A program made the position numbers and the translations under genes. The notes under the pieces are model-generated. The model had not been told where the DNA came from and made no database searches. It worked only from the letters and a program-made list of their open reading frames with translations. A stretch of DNA of 64,000 nucleotides from Gammaproteobacteria bacterium (GTDB lineage Bacteria; Pseudomonadota; Gammaproteobacteria; Pseudomonadales; Halieaceae), in NCBI GenBank assembly GCA_024742415.1, contig JANSYN010000001.1, positions 124,001 through 188,000 on the forward strand, read 5' to 3'. Of this stretch, positions 46,221 to 54,635 are shown one piece after another; positions within the stretch are counted from its first letter, which is position 1, and every line of letters begins with the position of its first letter.

Positions 46221-46292
46221 TCACGAACGTGAGCGCTTATGTCCTCACAGCCTGTCAGGCTCCCCTAGCGGGAAGCGTTCAGGCAACCTGAA
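46221..46292 (+). promoter_or_regulatory. Structured leader of the polyamine operon
   Basis: Inverted repeats are dense here: TCACG/CGTGA (46221-46232), AGCCTG/CAGGCT (46249-46261), and TTCAGG-CAA-CCTGAA (46278-46292). A longer stem GAGCGCTT (46231-46238) with AAGCGTTC (46273-46280) would disrupt the first and last. It contains a nine-codon ORF. This is the pattern of an attenuator or riboswitch; no known RNA family is recognised. Confidence 0.5.
46239..46268 (+). CDS. Possible leader peptide MSSQPVRLP upstream of speA
   Basis: ATG 46239 to TAG 46268 encodes nine residues. A weak GTGAG (46229-46233) lies upstream. The AGG arginine codon falls within the right arm of a hairpin. Leader peptides with arginine codons control the unrelated enterobacterial speF operon, so a similar role is conceivable, but short frames occur by chance. 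Confidence 0.3.
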   Translation: MSSQPVRLP

Positions 46293-46324
46293 ATGCCTAA
46301 CTGGCTAGTATCGAGGATTGTCTT

Positions 46325-48292
46325 TTGGGAGAGTTCAAGCCAACACCTGAGTCTGCGAAGACGGCGGGAGTCACGCGCACTGACCAACCATGGACAGTGG
46401 CCGACAGTGCCGAACTCTACGCCGTGCGGCAGTGGGGTGAAGGTTTCTTTGATGTGTCGGAGCAAGGTGAGGTTGTCGTAAAGGCAGAAACAGGCGCCGG
46501 CTCTGTCGCGGTACCGCTGATGGAAATCATCAGGGGTATGCGCGAACGCGGGCTCGATATGCCTTCAATTTTGCGTATTGAGAACGTTCTGGACGATCGC
46601 ATCACCTCGCTGCACAAGTCTTTTCAGGCGGCTATTGAGAACTATGGGTACCGTAACATCTATCGCGGTGTGTTCCCGATCAAGGTGAATCAGCAGTGCC
46701 ACGTGATCGAGGAAATCGCGGATTATGGCAGCCAGTACCATCATGGTTTTGAGGTCGGCAGCAAGGCGGAGTTGATTATCGCACTTGCGATGGGTCGCGA
46801 TGACAAGAGCCTGATTATCTGCAACGGGTTCAAAGACGCCGAGTTCGTCGAGCTGGGACTGTACGCGCGCCAGATGGGAATCCAGTGCTTTTTCGTGCTC
46901 GAGACGCTCACTGAGCTTCCAATCATTCTTGAACGCAGCGCGGCACTAGGCGTCGAACCTGCCCTTGGTGTTCGCATCCGGTCTGCGGTTAGTGTCGAAG
47001 GGCACTGGAGCGATGATAGCGGGGATAGCTCGATCTTCGGCCTGTCGGCCGGTGGTTTAATGCAATTGGTGGAGCAGCTTCGCGCTTGCGACATGCTGCA
47101 CTGCCTGCAACTGCTGCATTGTCATCTGGGCTCGCAGATACCCAATATTCGCGACATCCGTGCCGGCGTGCTTGAAGCCTGTCGTTACTACTCTGGCTTG
47201 ATTGCGGAAGGCGCGCCATTGCGTTACCTGGATCTTGGTGGCGGACTCGCTGTGGACTATGAAGGTAGTCGTGCCAACAGCACACACAGCATGAACTATC
47301 GATTGGACGAGTACTGCGCGAATATCGTAGAGACAGTCTGCGAGAGCCTGGACCCCCACGGAATCGATCATCCTGTATTGATAACCGAGTCTGGCCGGGC
47401 CACCGTTGCCTACTCCTCCTTGCTGCTTTTCGATATTTTAGATGTTCGCGACCACCGCCCACCGCCGCTGCCGCAACAGTTGCCGGAGAACAGTCATCAC
47501 TTGCTGGGCAACCTGTGGGATGTGCACCTGGGCGTTTGCTCCACGAACTTTCAGGAATGCTATAACGACGCTATTTTCTATCGTGAAGAGATGCGCGAGC
47601 TGTTCCTGCGAGGACATGTTGATCTTACTGAACGCGCGTTGGCAGACAACCTGGCGCTTGCCGTTCTGGAGAAGGTCGCAGAGTACGTTCGCCAGATCGA
47701 CAGGCCTCCATCCGAGCTGCAGCATCTACCAGAACTGCTGTCGGACATTTATTACGGAAATTTCAGCCTGTTTCAGTCGCTGCCCGATGTCTGGGCGATG
47801 GACCAGATGTTTCCCATAATGCCTATTCATCGATTGGATGAAGAGCCTCTGCGCGAGGCGGTGATAGCAGATCTTACCTGTGACTGCGATGGCAAGATCA
47901 ATAGCTTCTCAACCGGGGAGGGCATACGCCCAACGCTACGCCTGCATCCTTTGCGCGACAACGAAGACTACTACCTCGGTGTGTTTCTCATTGGTGCATA
48001 TCAGGAGACATTGGGAGATCTTCATAATCTTTTTGCAGACACTAACGTCGTCAGCATCCATATCAATGCCGACGGCAGTTTCGATTTCAAACGCGAGTTT
48101 CGCGGCGACAGTATTGCGGACGTCCTCAAGTATGTGGAGTACGACCCTCAGGTCATGGAAGAACAATTCAGGAAGAGGGCGGAAAGCGCCGTGCGCAGTG
48201 GTCTGGTGACTGCGAGCCAGCGTCGGCAGATGATGAACGCGTTTCGCGCCAGTCTTGACGGCTACACGTATTTTGAGAAGGAGGACTCCTGA
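46325..48292 (+). CDS. speA: Biosynthetic arginine decarboxylase
   Basis: SpeA decarboxylates arginine to agmatine with PLP. The 655-residue protein has the PLP-lysine motif GVFPIKVNQQ, HGFEVGSKAEL, LLHCHLGSQIPNI, YLDLGGGLAVDYEGS and the C-terminal active-site region GVFLIGAYQE. Length agrees with the family. The start is TTG 46325 with GAGG eight bases upstream; no ATG lies near. The stop shares one base with the next start. It is the first gene of the arginine-to-spermidine operon. Confidence 0.95.
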   Translation: MGEFKPTPESAKTAGVTRTDQPWTVADSAELYAVRQWGEGFFDVSEQGEVVVKAETGAGSVAVPLMEIIRGMRERGLDMPSILRIENVLDDRITSLHKSFQAAIENYGYRNIYRGVFPIKVNQQCHVIEEIADYGSQYHHGFEVGSKAELIIALAMGRDDKSLIICNGFKDAEFVELGLYARQMGIQCFFVLETLTELPIILERSAALGVEPALGVRIRSAVSVEGHWSDDSGDSSIFGLSAGGLMQLVEQLRACDMLHCLQLLHCHLGSQIPNIRDIRAGVLEACRYYSGLIAEGAPLRYLDLGGGLAVDYEGSRANSTHSMNYRLDEYCANIVETVCESLDPHGIDHPVLITESGRATVAYSSLLLFDILDVRDHRPPPLPQQLPENSHHLLGNLWDVHLGVCSTNFQECYNDAIFYREEMRELFLRGHVDLTERALADNLALAVLEKVAEYVRQIDRPPSELQHLPELLSDIYYGNFSLFQSLPDVWAMDQMFPIMPIHRLDEEPLREAVIADLTCDCDGKINSFSTGEGIRPTLRLHPLRDNEDYYLGVFLIGAYQETLGDLHNLFADTNVVSIHINADGSFDFKREFRGDSIADVLKYVEYDPQVMEEQFRKRAESAVRSGLVTASQRRQMMNAFRASLDGYTYFEKEDS

Positions 48293-49500
48293 TGAGCAAG
48301 GTGGTAATTATAGGTGCGGGTGGTGTTGGTAATGTTGTCGCGCAGAAATGCGCACAGCTACCTGAAGTGTTTGGCGATATTCTTCTTGCCAGTCGCACCC
48401 AATCCAAATGCCGCGCGATTGCCGCTGGTGTTAAGGAGAAAACCGGTCGTGATATCCGCACGGCACAAGTGGATGCTGACAATACCGCCGAATTGACCGA
48501 GCTGCTCAGGCACGAACAGCCGTTCCTGGTGATCAATGTAGCCTTGCCTTATCAGGATCTCACCATTATGGATGCGTGTCTGGCGGCCGGTGTGCACTAT
48601 CTGGACACTGCCAACTACGAGCCGCTTGATACGGCCAGGTTCGAGTACAAGTGGCAGTGGGCGTATCAAGAAAGGTTTAAGGACGCCGGGCTTACCGCCC
48701 TGCTGGGAAGCGGCTTTGACCCGGGTGCCACGAATGTGTTTACCGCGTTTCTTGCCAAGCACTACTTTGATGAAATCCACTACCTGGACATCATCGACGT
48801 CAATGGTGGCAACCATGGCTATCCGTTTGCTACCAACTTCAATCCCGAAATCAATATCCGGGAGGTCTCTGCTGAGTGTCGTCACTGGGAAGATGGCGGG
48901 TTCGTAACGACACCGCCAATGAGCAAGAAAGCCTCGTTTGAATGCCCGGAAGGCGTGGGCAGTTATGACATCTATCGCATGTATCACGAAGAGCTTGAAT
49001 CACTCACCCTGAACTATCCCGCGCTCAAACGCGCCCAGTTCTGGATGAGCTTCTCAGACAACTATCTCAAGCACCTGGAAGTGCTGGAAAATGTCGGCAT
49101 GACCGGCATAGAACCGGTGGAGTTCAACGGGCAAGCGATCGTTCCGATACAGTTTTTGGCCAGTTTGCTGCCGGATCCATCCACGCTGGGGCCGCGCACC
49201 AGGGGAAAGACCTGTATCGGCACTGTTGTTCAGGGCCTTAAGGATGGCAAGGAACGAATCTTCTATTGCTACCAGATCGCTGATCATGAGGCCTGTTACG
49301 CGGAAGTGCAGTCCCAGGCGATTTCCTACACTACCGGTGTTCCCGCAATGATTGGCGCCAAGATGATGCTGGAGGGGCATTGGTTAACACCGGGTGTGTT
49401 CAACATTGAGCAGTTTGATCCAGACCCGTTTATGCAGGATATGAATCAGTACGGCCTGCCGTGGAAAGTGATCGAACTCGACAGTTTTGACCTTGCCTGA
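48292..49500 (+). CDS. Carboxynorspermidine/carboxyspermidine dehydrogenase (saccharopine dehydrogenase family)
   Basis: The enzyme condenses a diamine with aspartate semialdehyde and reduces the product with NADPH, giving carboxyspermidine from putrescine. The 402-residue protein has the Rossmann start VVIIGAGGVGNVVAQK, SRTQSKC, NVALPYQDL, YLDTANYEP, GFDPGATNVF and an HGYPFATNFNPEINIRE motif typical of this class. ATG 48292 overlaps the speA TGA and has AAGGAGG. The neighbouring NspC-like decarboxylase confirms the pathway. It is distinct from true saccharopine dehydrogenases in lysine metabolism. Confidence 0.92.
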   Translation: MSKVVIIGAGGVGNVVAQKCAQLPEVFGDILLASRTQSKCRAIAAGVKEKTGRDIRTAQVDADNTAELTELLRHEQPFLVINVALPYQDLTIMDACLAAGVHYLDTANYEPLDTARFEYKWQWAYQERFKDAGLTALLGSGFDPGATNVFTAFLAKHYFDEIHYLDIIDVNGGNHGYPFATNFNPEINIREVSAECRHWEDGGFVTTPPMSKKASFECPEGVGSYDIYRMYHEELESLTLNYPALKRAQFWMSFSDNYLKHLEVLENVGMTGIEPVEFNGQAIVPIQFLASLLPDPSTLGPRTRGKTCIGTVVQGLKDGKERIFYCYQIADHEACYAEVQSQAISYTTGVPAMIGAKMMLEGHWLTPGVFNIEQFDPDPFMQDMNQYGLPWKVIELDSFDLA

Positions 49501-49529
49501 CGCTTCACTTAATAGAGGCCGCGCATAGT

Positions 49530-50720
49530 ATGCAGTTCACAGACTTCAGTCGTCTGGACCTCAAGCGTCTGCCCACGCCTTGTTTCGTGGTGGACGAGGT
49601 TGCGGTAGAACGGAATCTGCAGATTCTACAGGATGTGAGCCGGCGCAGCGGCGCGAAGGTTTTGCAGGCGCTAAAGGCGTTTTCAATGTTTTCACTTGCT
49701 CCGCTCAGTCATCGCTACCTGTCGGGCACCTGCGCCAGCGGTTTGCACGAGGCGCGACTCGCCCAGAATTACTATGGTGGTGAGATACACGTGTTTTCAG
49801 CCGCTTTCTGTGAGTCGGACCTGCGCGAGCTACTGGTTTTTGCCGACCACGTTGTGTTCAACAGCGTCTCGCAACTGCTGCGCTTTGAATCACTGTGCAA
49901 GCAGGCGCAACAAGCTCGTCCCGGATTGCGTTTTGGCTTGCGCGTCAATCCACAACATTCTGAGGGCACAACGCCCCTCTATGACCCCTGTGCGCCCGGT
50001 TCACGACTGGGGGTTACGCGAGCGCAGCTCGATAGCGCGATGGAAGACGCCACTTTTCGGCGTGCTTTTCAGCTGGTTTCAGGCCTGCATTTTCACACCT
50101 TGTGCGAACAATTGTTCGAACCACTCGCTCGGACTTTAACGGCGGTAACAGAACAGTTCGGGCACCTGTTCGAGACACTTCAGTGGATTAACTTTGGTGG
50201 GGGCCATCATATCAGTCAGCCTGAATACGAAGTCGACAGGCTGGTGCAATGCATACGCACGTTTTCACTGGAGCATGACCTACAGGTTTATCTCGAGCCT
50301 GGTGAGGCTGTAGCACTAGGCACAGGTGTGCTGGTCAGTGAGGTGCTGGACGTTGTTGCGGGCGAGCCAGAAAAGCTGATCCTCGATACGTCGGCCACCT
50401 GCCATATGCCAGACACACTGGAGATGCCGTATCGAGCAGACATTCAGGGGGCCGGCACAGCGGGTGAGAAAGCCTTCACCTATTCACTTGGCGGCCTGAC
50501 CTGTCTGGCCGGCGATGTCATGGGTGACTACAGTTTTGACGCCCCCGTGACAACGGGTCAGCGCCTGGTGTTTGAAGACATGGCACACTACACCATGGTG
50601 AAATCCAGTACTTTCAATGGCACGCGCCTGCCGGCTATCGCTATCTGGAATTCCGACACTAACGCGCTGCGCGTAGTGAAAGCATTCGATTACGACGATT
50701 TTGAATCGCGACTTTCCTGA
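49530..50720 (+). CDS. nspC: Carboxynorspermidine/carboxyspermidine decarboxylase
   Basis: A PLP-dependent, alanine-racemase-fold decarboxylase that converts carboxyspermidine to spermidine. The 396-residue product has LPTPCFVVDEVAVERNLQ at the start, the PLP-lysine in VLQALKAFS, GTCASGLHEARL, HFHTLCEQ, FGGGHHIS, LEPGEAVA and the second active-site motif TSATCHMPD. GAGG lies nine bases before ATG 49530. It follows the dehydrogenase by 29 bases and precedes agmatinase. Confidence 0.94.
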   Translation: MQFTDFSRLDLKRLPTPCFVVDEVAVERNLQILQDVSRRSGAKVLQALKAFSMFSLAPLSHRYLSGTCASGLHEARLAQNYYGGEIHVFSAAFCESDLRELLVFADHVVFNSVSQLLRFESLCKQAQQARPGLRFGLRVNPQHSEGTTPLYDPCAPGSRLGVTRAQLDSAMEDATFRRAFQLVSGLHFHTLCEQLFEPLARTLTAVTEQFGHLFETLQWINFGGGHHISQPEYEVDRLVQCIRTFSLEHDLQVYLEPGEAVALGTGVLVSEVLDVVAGEPEKLILDTSATCHMPDTLEMPYRADIQGAGTAGEKAFTYSLGGLTCLAGDVMGDYSFDAPVTTGQRLVFEDMAHYTMVKSSTFNGTRLPAIAIWNSDTNALRVVKAFDYDDFESRLS

Positions 50721-50731
50721 GCTATCAACTG

Positions 50732-51640
50732 ATGTCCACACAAGCGAACGAGTATCCGCATTTTCTTGGCTCCGAGATTGAGCAAAGCGCCATGACGAAT
50801 GCCGCCTTTTCGGTGTTGCCTGTGCCTTACGAAAAGACAGTCTCCTATGGTGGTGGCACGTCGGCGGGCCCGCGCGCCATCCTTGAGGCCTCCTGGCAGC
50901 TGGAAACCTGGGACGGCAAATCCAATCCGTCGAAACACGGTATTCATACCTGTCAGCCCATTGATTGTCAGGGTGTAGATGCCGAGGTCATCCAGGCCAT
51001 TGCGCAGGCGACCGAATCCATCCTGCGCGCAAACAGCGTGCCGGTTGTTCTGGGTGGAGAGCACACTGTCACCTGGGGCGTGATTCAGGGGCTACTCAAT
51101 GCGGGAGTAAGCGATTTCGGTGTGGTACAGATCGATGCGCATGCCGATCTTCGCGATACCTATGAAGGCAACCCCTTCAGCCATGCCTGTGTCATGAAGC
51201 GCGTGGTGGATGCCGGTGTTCCGCTTTTTCAGTTAGGTGTGCGCGCTCTTTGCGAGGAAGAAGTGGCGACGCGTCAGCAGTTCAATGTGGGTTACCAGGA
51301 TGCGGAAGCGCTTGTGCCGATGCAGTTAAGCAGGATCGAGTTGCCCAGTGAGTTTCCTGCGCGGGTGTTTTTTACGCTGGACATCGACGGCATGGACCCA
51401 TCGGTGTTCCCCTCCACGGGCACTCCGGTACCCGGTGGCCTGACCTGGTACCAAACACTGAACCTGTTTGAATCGGTGGCATCCCAAAGGAAAATCATCG
51501 GCTTTGACATCATGGAGTTTTCGCCCATAGCCGGCATGAATGCGTACGATTTTGCGGCAGCCATGCTCACATACAAACTGATGGGTATTGTGCAACGCAC
51601 GCTACCTGGTGCGCATCCGCGAGGCGCACAGGTCGGTTGA
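50732..51640 (+). CDS. speB: Agmatinase
   Basis: SpeB hydrolyses agmatine to putrescine and urea at a two-manganese centre. The 302-residue ureohydrolase shows the metal motifs VVLGGEHTVT, QIDAHADLRD and FTLDIDGMDPSVFPSTGTPVPGGL. It begins 11 bases after nspC. With speA it makes putrescine from arginine; with the two upstream genes the operon reaches spermidine. No urease or speDE genes are in the window. Confidence 0.94.
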   Translation: MSTQANEYPHFLGSEIEQSAMTNAAFSVLPVPYEKTVSYGGGTSAGPRAILEASWQLETWDGKSNPSKHGIHTCQPIDCQGVDAEVIQAIAQATESILRANSVPVVLGGEHTVTWGVIQGLLNAGVSDFGVVQIDAHADLRDTYEGNPFSHACVMKRVVDAGVPLFQLGVRALCEEEVATRQQFNVGYQDAEALVPMQLSRIELPSEFPARVFFTLDIDGMDPSVFPSTGTPVPGGLTWYQTLNLFESVASQRKIIGFDIMEFSPIAGMNAYDFAAAMLTYKLMGIVQRTLPGAHPRGAQVG

Positions 51641-51811
51641 TCCAGAGAAACTTCCGACCCTGATTGCACCATTGGCAGGCCTGTGCGTTCCCGCACTGGC
51701 TTTGTTCCGGCAACCGCATCCAAGCGATCGCCAGGGTGTGCCTTTGGTGCGCCTCTAATTGTGCCCTGACTTTAGTTTGCGCCGGGAGCCCCCCGCGCTA
51801 TGCGCCCACGG

Positions 51812-53218
51812 CTACCTGGCAAGGTCTCCGGTATCGAAATTCACCTTCAGGGAAAACTGTACCCGGTAGTCAGAACCGGTATTGCCGCCGACGTCTTCGC
51901 GCTCACCCCAGATAAATTCCGAGCCCAGGAGTACGTTGTGGGCGGGGTAGTGCAGCAGGTTGATCTGCGCAATCTGGCCCCGTTCAAACTCGTTGGACGC
52001 CTGGCCGTCAGTGGTGTCCAGGTCAATCATTGACCAGCCCACGGTGGTGGACCAGCGCTCGCTCCAGTAGTGATCATAGTAGGCAGAGATACCCAGCAGG
52101 GGGACCGTCTCAGCGTCGGCGGAGGCGATGTTGCCGGAGTCTGGCGCCAGATCGATGCCGCCATCATTCATGTAATTGCCGATGCCTTCGCCGTACACGA
52201 CCTGTAGCTTGAGCTTGTCTTGTCCCCACAGGTTGACGCCTGCGCTGGTGTTGATGCCCCAGCCGTACTCTTCGTCGTCGGCACCCGTGTCGAGGCGTTC
52301 ATAGCCGAGCTGACGCAACATGCCGGCCACCTGAAAATGGCCGAAGTCTGCGTTGTTGCGGTAGCGCATGCTGAGGTCAGGCAACTGGTTATGCGCCTGG
52401 AAGAGTGAGCCAAGGGTGGAATCGACGGATTCACAGTCAGGGTTTGGGTTTGGTGTGTCGCAGGAATCAACATCGCGAAAGCGGCCCACGGTAAGCGCCG
52501 TACCTGGATCCTCAAGGGCAATCGAGAACGCGTCTTCAGCCATGGGGAAGGTGTAGCGTGCCTGCTGGTTACGATAGAACACCATGCCGGTGGGGCCCCA
52601 GTAGTCGATCGTATTGGGGAAGATGTCGATATCCATGAAGTTGGACCAGTACTGGCCCATACCGAAGTTTTTGTAGGTCGCCCAGGCATGGCGCAGCCGC
52701 GGTGTGGTTTGCCCCTCGTCGCCACCCACACCGAACAATTCGGCCTCCAGCAGGAACGTGATGTCATCGCCATAGTTACCGGAGATACCCAGACGAGACT
52801 GCCTGACACCAAACACAAATTCACCATCGTTGCCGTAGGTGCCGCTGGTCGTCGGTATCGTCGAGACGCGCAGGGTGTCATTCCAGTTTGGATCAACCCG
52901 TTTGAAATCGTAAATCGCATCGGCCATGGCAAAGCCGTACATGCGCACTGACAGGGGCGGAGATACGTCCGCTGTAGTGGTGCTCGCCAGCGTCGGCTCG
53001 GGTTCCTGTGGCGCATCAAGCGATTCAGTGACGATGGCGCCGCCGGATTGTTCGCGGCGCAGGCGCTGCAGTTCGTCTTGCATTTGCTCCAGCATCTGCT
53101 GCTGTTGTTCCACCATGCTTTCAAGCGCTTCTATGCGCTCGGTGTCGGCGGTTGCAAGGGCGGTGAGGGGGAGAAGGGAGATGCCCAGGGCGAGTGTGGG
53201 TCTAACCAGGCTGTGCAT
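51812..53218 (-). CDS. DcaP-family trimeric outer-membrane porin
   Basis: A 468-residue protein with a signal peptide (ending ALATA), a periplasmic coiled coil (about 25-60, TERIEALESMVEQQQQMLEQ), then a 16-strand-type porin barrel beginning VRMYGFAMADAIYDF and ending FSLKVNFDTGDLAR. DcaP was described in Acinetobacter as a channel for dicarboxylic acids and negatively charged compounds. Start ATG 53218 has AAGGA upstream; the 14-residue extension is rejected. It diverges from the glutaminase gene. Confidence 0.88.
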   Translation of the reverse strand: MHSLVRPTLALGISLLPLTALATADTERIEALESMVEQQQQMLEQMQDELQRLRREQSGGAIVTESLDAPQEPEPTLASTTTADVSPPLSVRMYGFAMADAIYDFKRVDPNWNDTLRVSTIPTTSGTYGNDGEFVFGVRQSRLGISGNYGDDITFLLEAELFGVGGDEGQTTPRLRHAWATYKNFGMGQYWSNFMDIDIFPNTIDYWGPTGMVFYRNQQARYTFPMAEDAFSIALEDPGTALTVGRFRDVDSCDTPNPNPDCESVDSTLGSLFQAHNQLPDLSMRYRNNADFGHFQVAGMLRQLGYERLDTGADDEEYGWGINTSAGVNLWGQDKLKLQVVYGEGIGNYMNDGGIDLAPDSGNIASADAETVPLLGISAYYDHYWSERWSTTVGWSMIDLDTTDGQASNEFERGQIAQINLLHYPAHNVLLGSEFIWGEREDVGGNTGSDYRVQFSLKVNFDTGDLAR

Positions 53219-53390
53219 GTTTTTGTCCTTGGATTGTGCTGTGAACGGCTGATTGGTCACGTGTCACTAAGCAAAAACGCGCCAGCGACTTTTTCTCTCT
53301 ACCTTTTGCCGGTTGGGCTATAGTAAAGCGCAGGTTGCGCCTTTGCGCGAACGTTTTGATACGGATTCAGGACCAAAAGGGCCCCGACAC

Positions 53391-54419
53391 ATGAAATCAC
53401 ATAGCTTGCACAAACTACTTGGCTTTACCGTCTCCATTGTTATCAGTCTTACTGCTGTGGCTGTCGGCGCGCGCGACATTACCCCTGAACAGTACCAGGC
53501 CGCGGTTGACGAGGCTTTCGAAAAGTACAAAGACGTCGATGAGGGCAATAACGCGGACTACATCCCCATTCTCACGAAGACGCCTGGCGACCTGTTCGGT
53601 GTGGTGATCGCCACACGAGACGGCAAACTCTACATTGCCGGTGAAGACAAGTACGAGTTCTCGATTCAGTCCGTCTCCAAGCCCTTTACGGCCTCGTTGA
53701 TCATGGCGCGCAACGGCCCCAGGGAACTGCGCGAGAAAATCGGGGTAGAGCCCACTGGCTTGCCATTCAATTCAAGGCTGGCGATAGAACTGTATGACAG
53801 TCGCTCGCAGAATCCGCTGGTCAATGCGGGCGCCATCGCGGCGGTCAGCCTGCTGGAGGCAGAATCTGAAGAAGAGCGCTGGAATCTGGTGCACAGGAAT
53901 ATCAGTGATTACGCCGGTCGCGAGTTAAGCGTCATTGAAGAGGTGTATAAGTCGGAGTACGAAAACGTCTGGGGTAACCGCGCGATCGCCAACTTGCTCA
54001 AGAATTACGGGCGGCTGTACAGCGACCCGGAAGAGGCCCTGCGAGTGTATACCCGGCAGTGTTCTATCGGCATTAACACCCGCGACCTGGCGATTATGGG
54101 TGCAACGCTGGCCAATGAAGGCGTTAACCCGTTCACGTCCAAAAAGCTGTTGGACAGGGAAGACGTGCCGGAACTGCTCGCCATCATGGCAACTGCCGGC
54201 TTTTACGACGAGTCCGGCGAGTGGATGTATAGCGCCGGCCTGCCTGCCAAAACCGGCGTCGGTGGTGGCATCGTCGCCGTCGTGCCAGGCAAATTTGCGA
54301 TAGCAACCTTCTCGGCGCCGCTCAACGAAGCGGGCAACAGTGTGCGTGGTATGAGAGCGATCCGCCATATCGCGGGCACCCTGGGTGTGGGCCTGTACGG
54401 CCCCAATACCGAGGAGTAA
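53391..54419 (+). CDS. glsA: Exported glutaminase (serine-dependent beta-lactamase fold)
   Basis: Glutaminase hydrolyses glutamine to glutamate and ammonia. The mature part has the family motifs QSVSKPFTAS (catalytic Ser-x-x-Lys), FNSRLAIELYDSRSQNPLVNAGAIAA, and GLPAKTGVGGGIVAVVPGK. The 342-residue product is longer than cytosolic glutaminases (about 308) because of an N-terminal signal peptide (residues about 1-27, LLGFTVSIVISLTAVAVGA), so it probably works in the periplasm. I chose ATG 53391 over the in-frame upstream extension because the signal starts there. A palindromic repeat follows the stop. Confidence 0.92.
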   Translation: MKSHSLHKLLGFTVSIVISLTAVAVGARDITPEQYQAAVDEAFEKYKDVDEGNNADYIPILTKTPGDLFGVVIATRDGKLYIAGEDKYEFSIQSVSKPFTASLIMARNGPRELREKIGVEPTGLPFNSRLAIELYDSRSQNPLVNAGAIAAVSLLEAESEEERWNLVHRNISDYAGRELSVIEEVYKSEYENVWGNRAIANLLKNYGRLYSDPEEALRVYTRQCSIGINTRDLAIMGATLANEGVNPFTSKKLLDREDVPELLAIMATAGFYDESGEWMYSAGLPAKTGVGGGIVAVVPGKFAIATFSAPLNEAGNSVRGMRAIRHIAGTLGVGLYGPNTEE

Positions 54420-54428
54420 CCAACCTCC

Positions 54429-54451
54429 AAAAAGGGGTCAGAGCCCTTTTT
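54429..54451 (+). repeat. REP-like palindrome, single copy
   Basis: AAAAAGGG, spacer GTCAGAG, CCCTTTTT: an eight-pair stem ten bases after the glutaminase stop. The same unit recurs at 57911-58034. It could terminate transcription in both directions. Confidence 0.85.
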
Positions 54452-54635
54452 CCCCGTCAGGGTCAGGACAGCCAAGAGGTCACCGATTCACGCGATTCAC
54501 CTATCAGACACAAAAAAACAGACCTCTTATTGACCTGAAGTGGTGCTACTAGAGCTAGGGGGGCGGGTAGCGCAGTCAGTGATCCGGGGGTCAGGGATTT
54601 CGAGGCTTATTTCCCGGGCCCATAATAATGCGAGA

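Noticed and set aside
53306-53324. Promoter TTGCCG/TATAGT before glutaminase
   Set aside because: The spacer is only seven bases; no alternative -35 fits the TATAGT.
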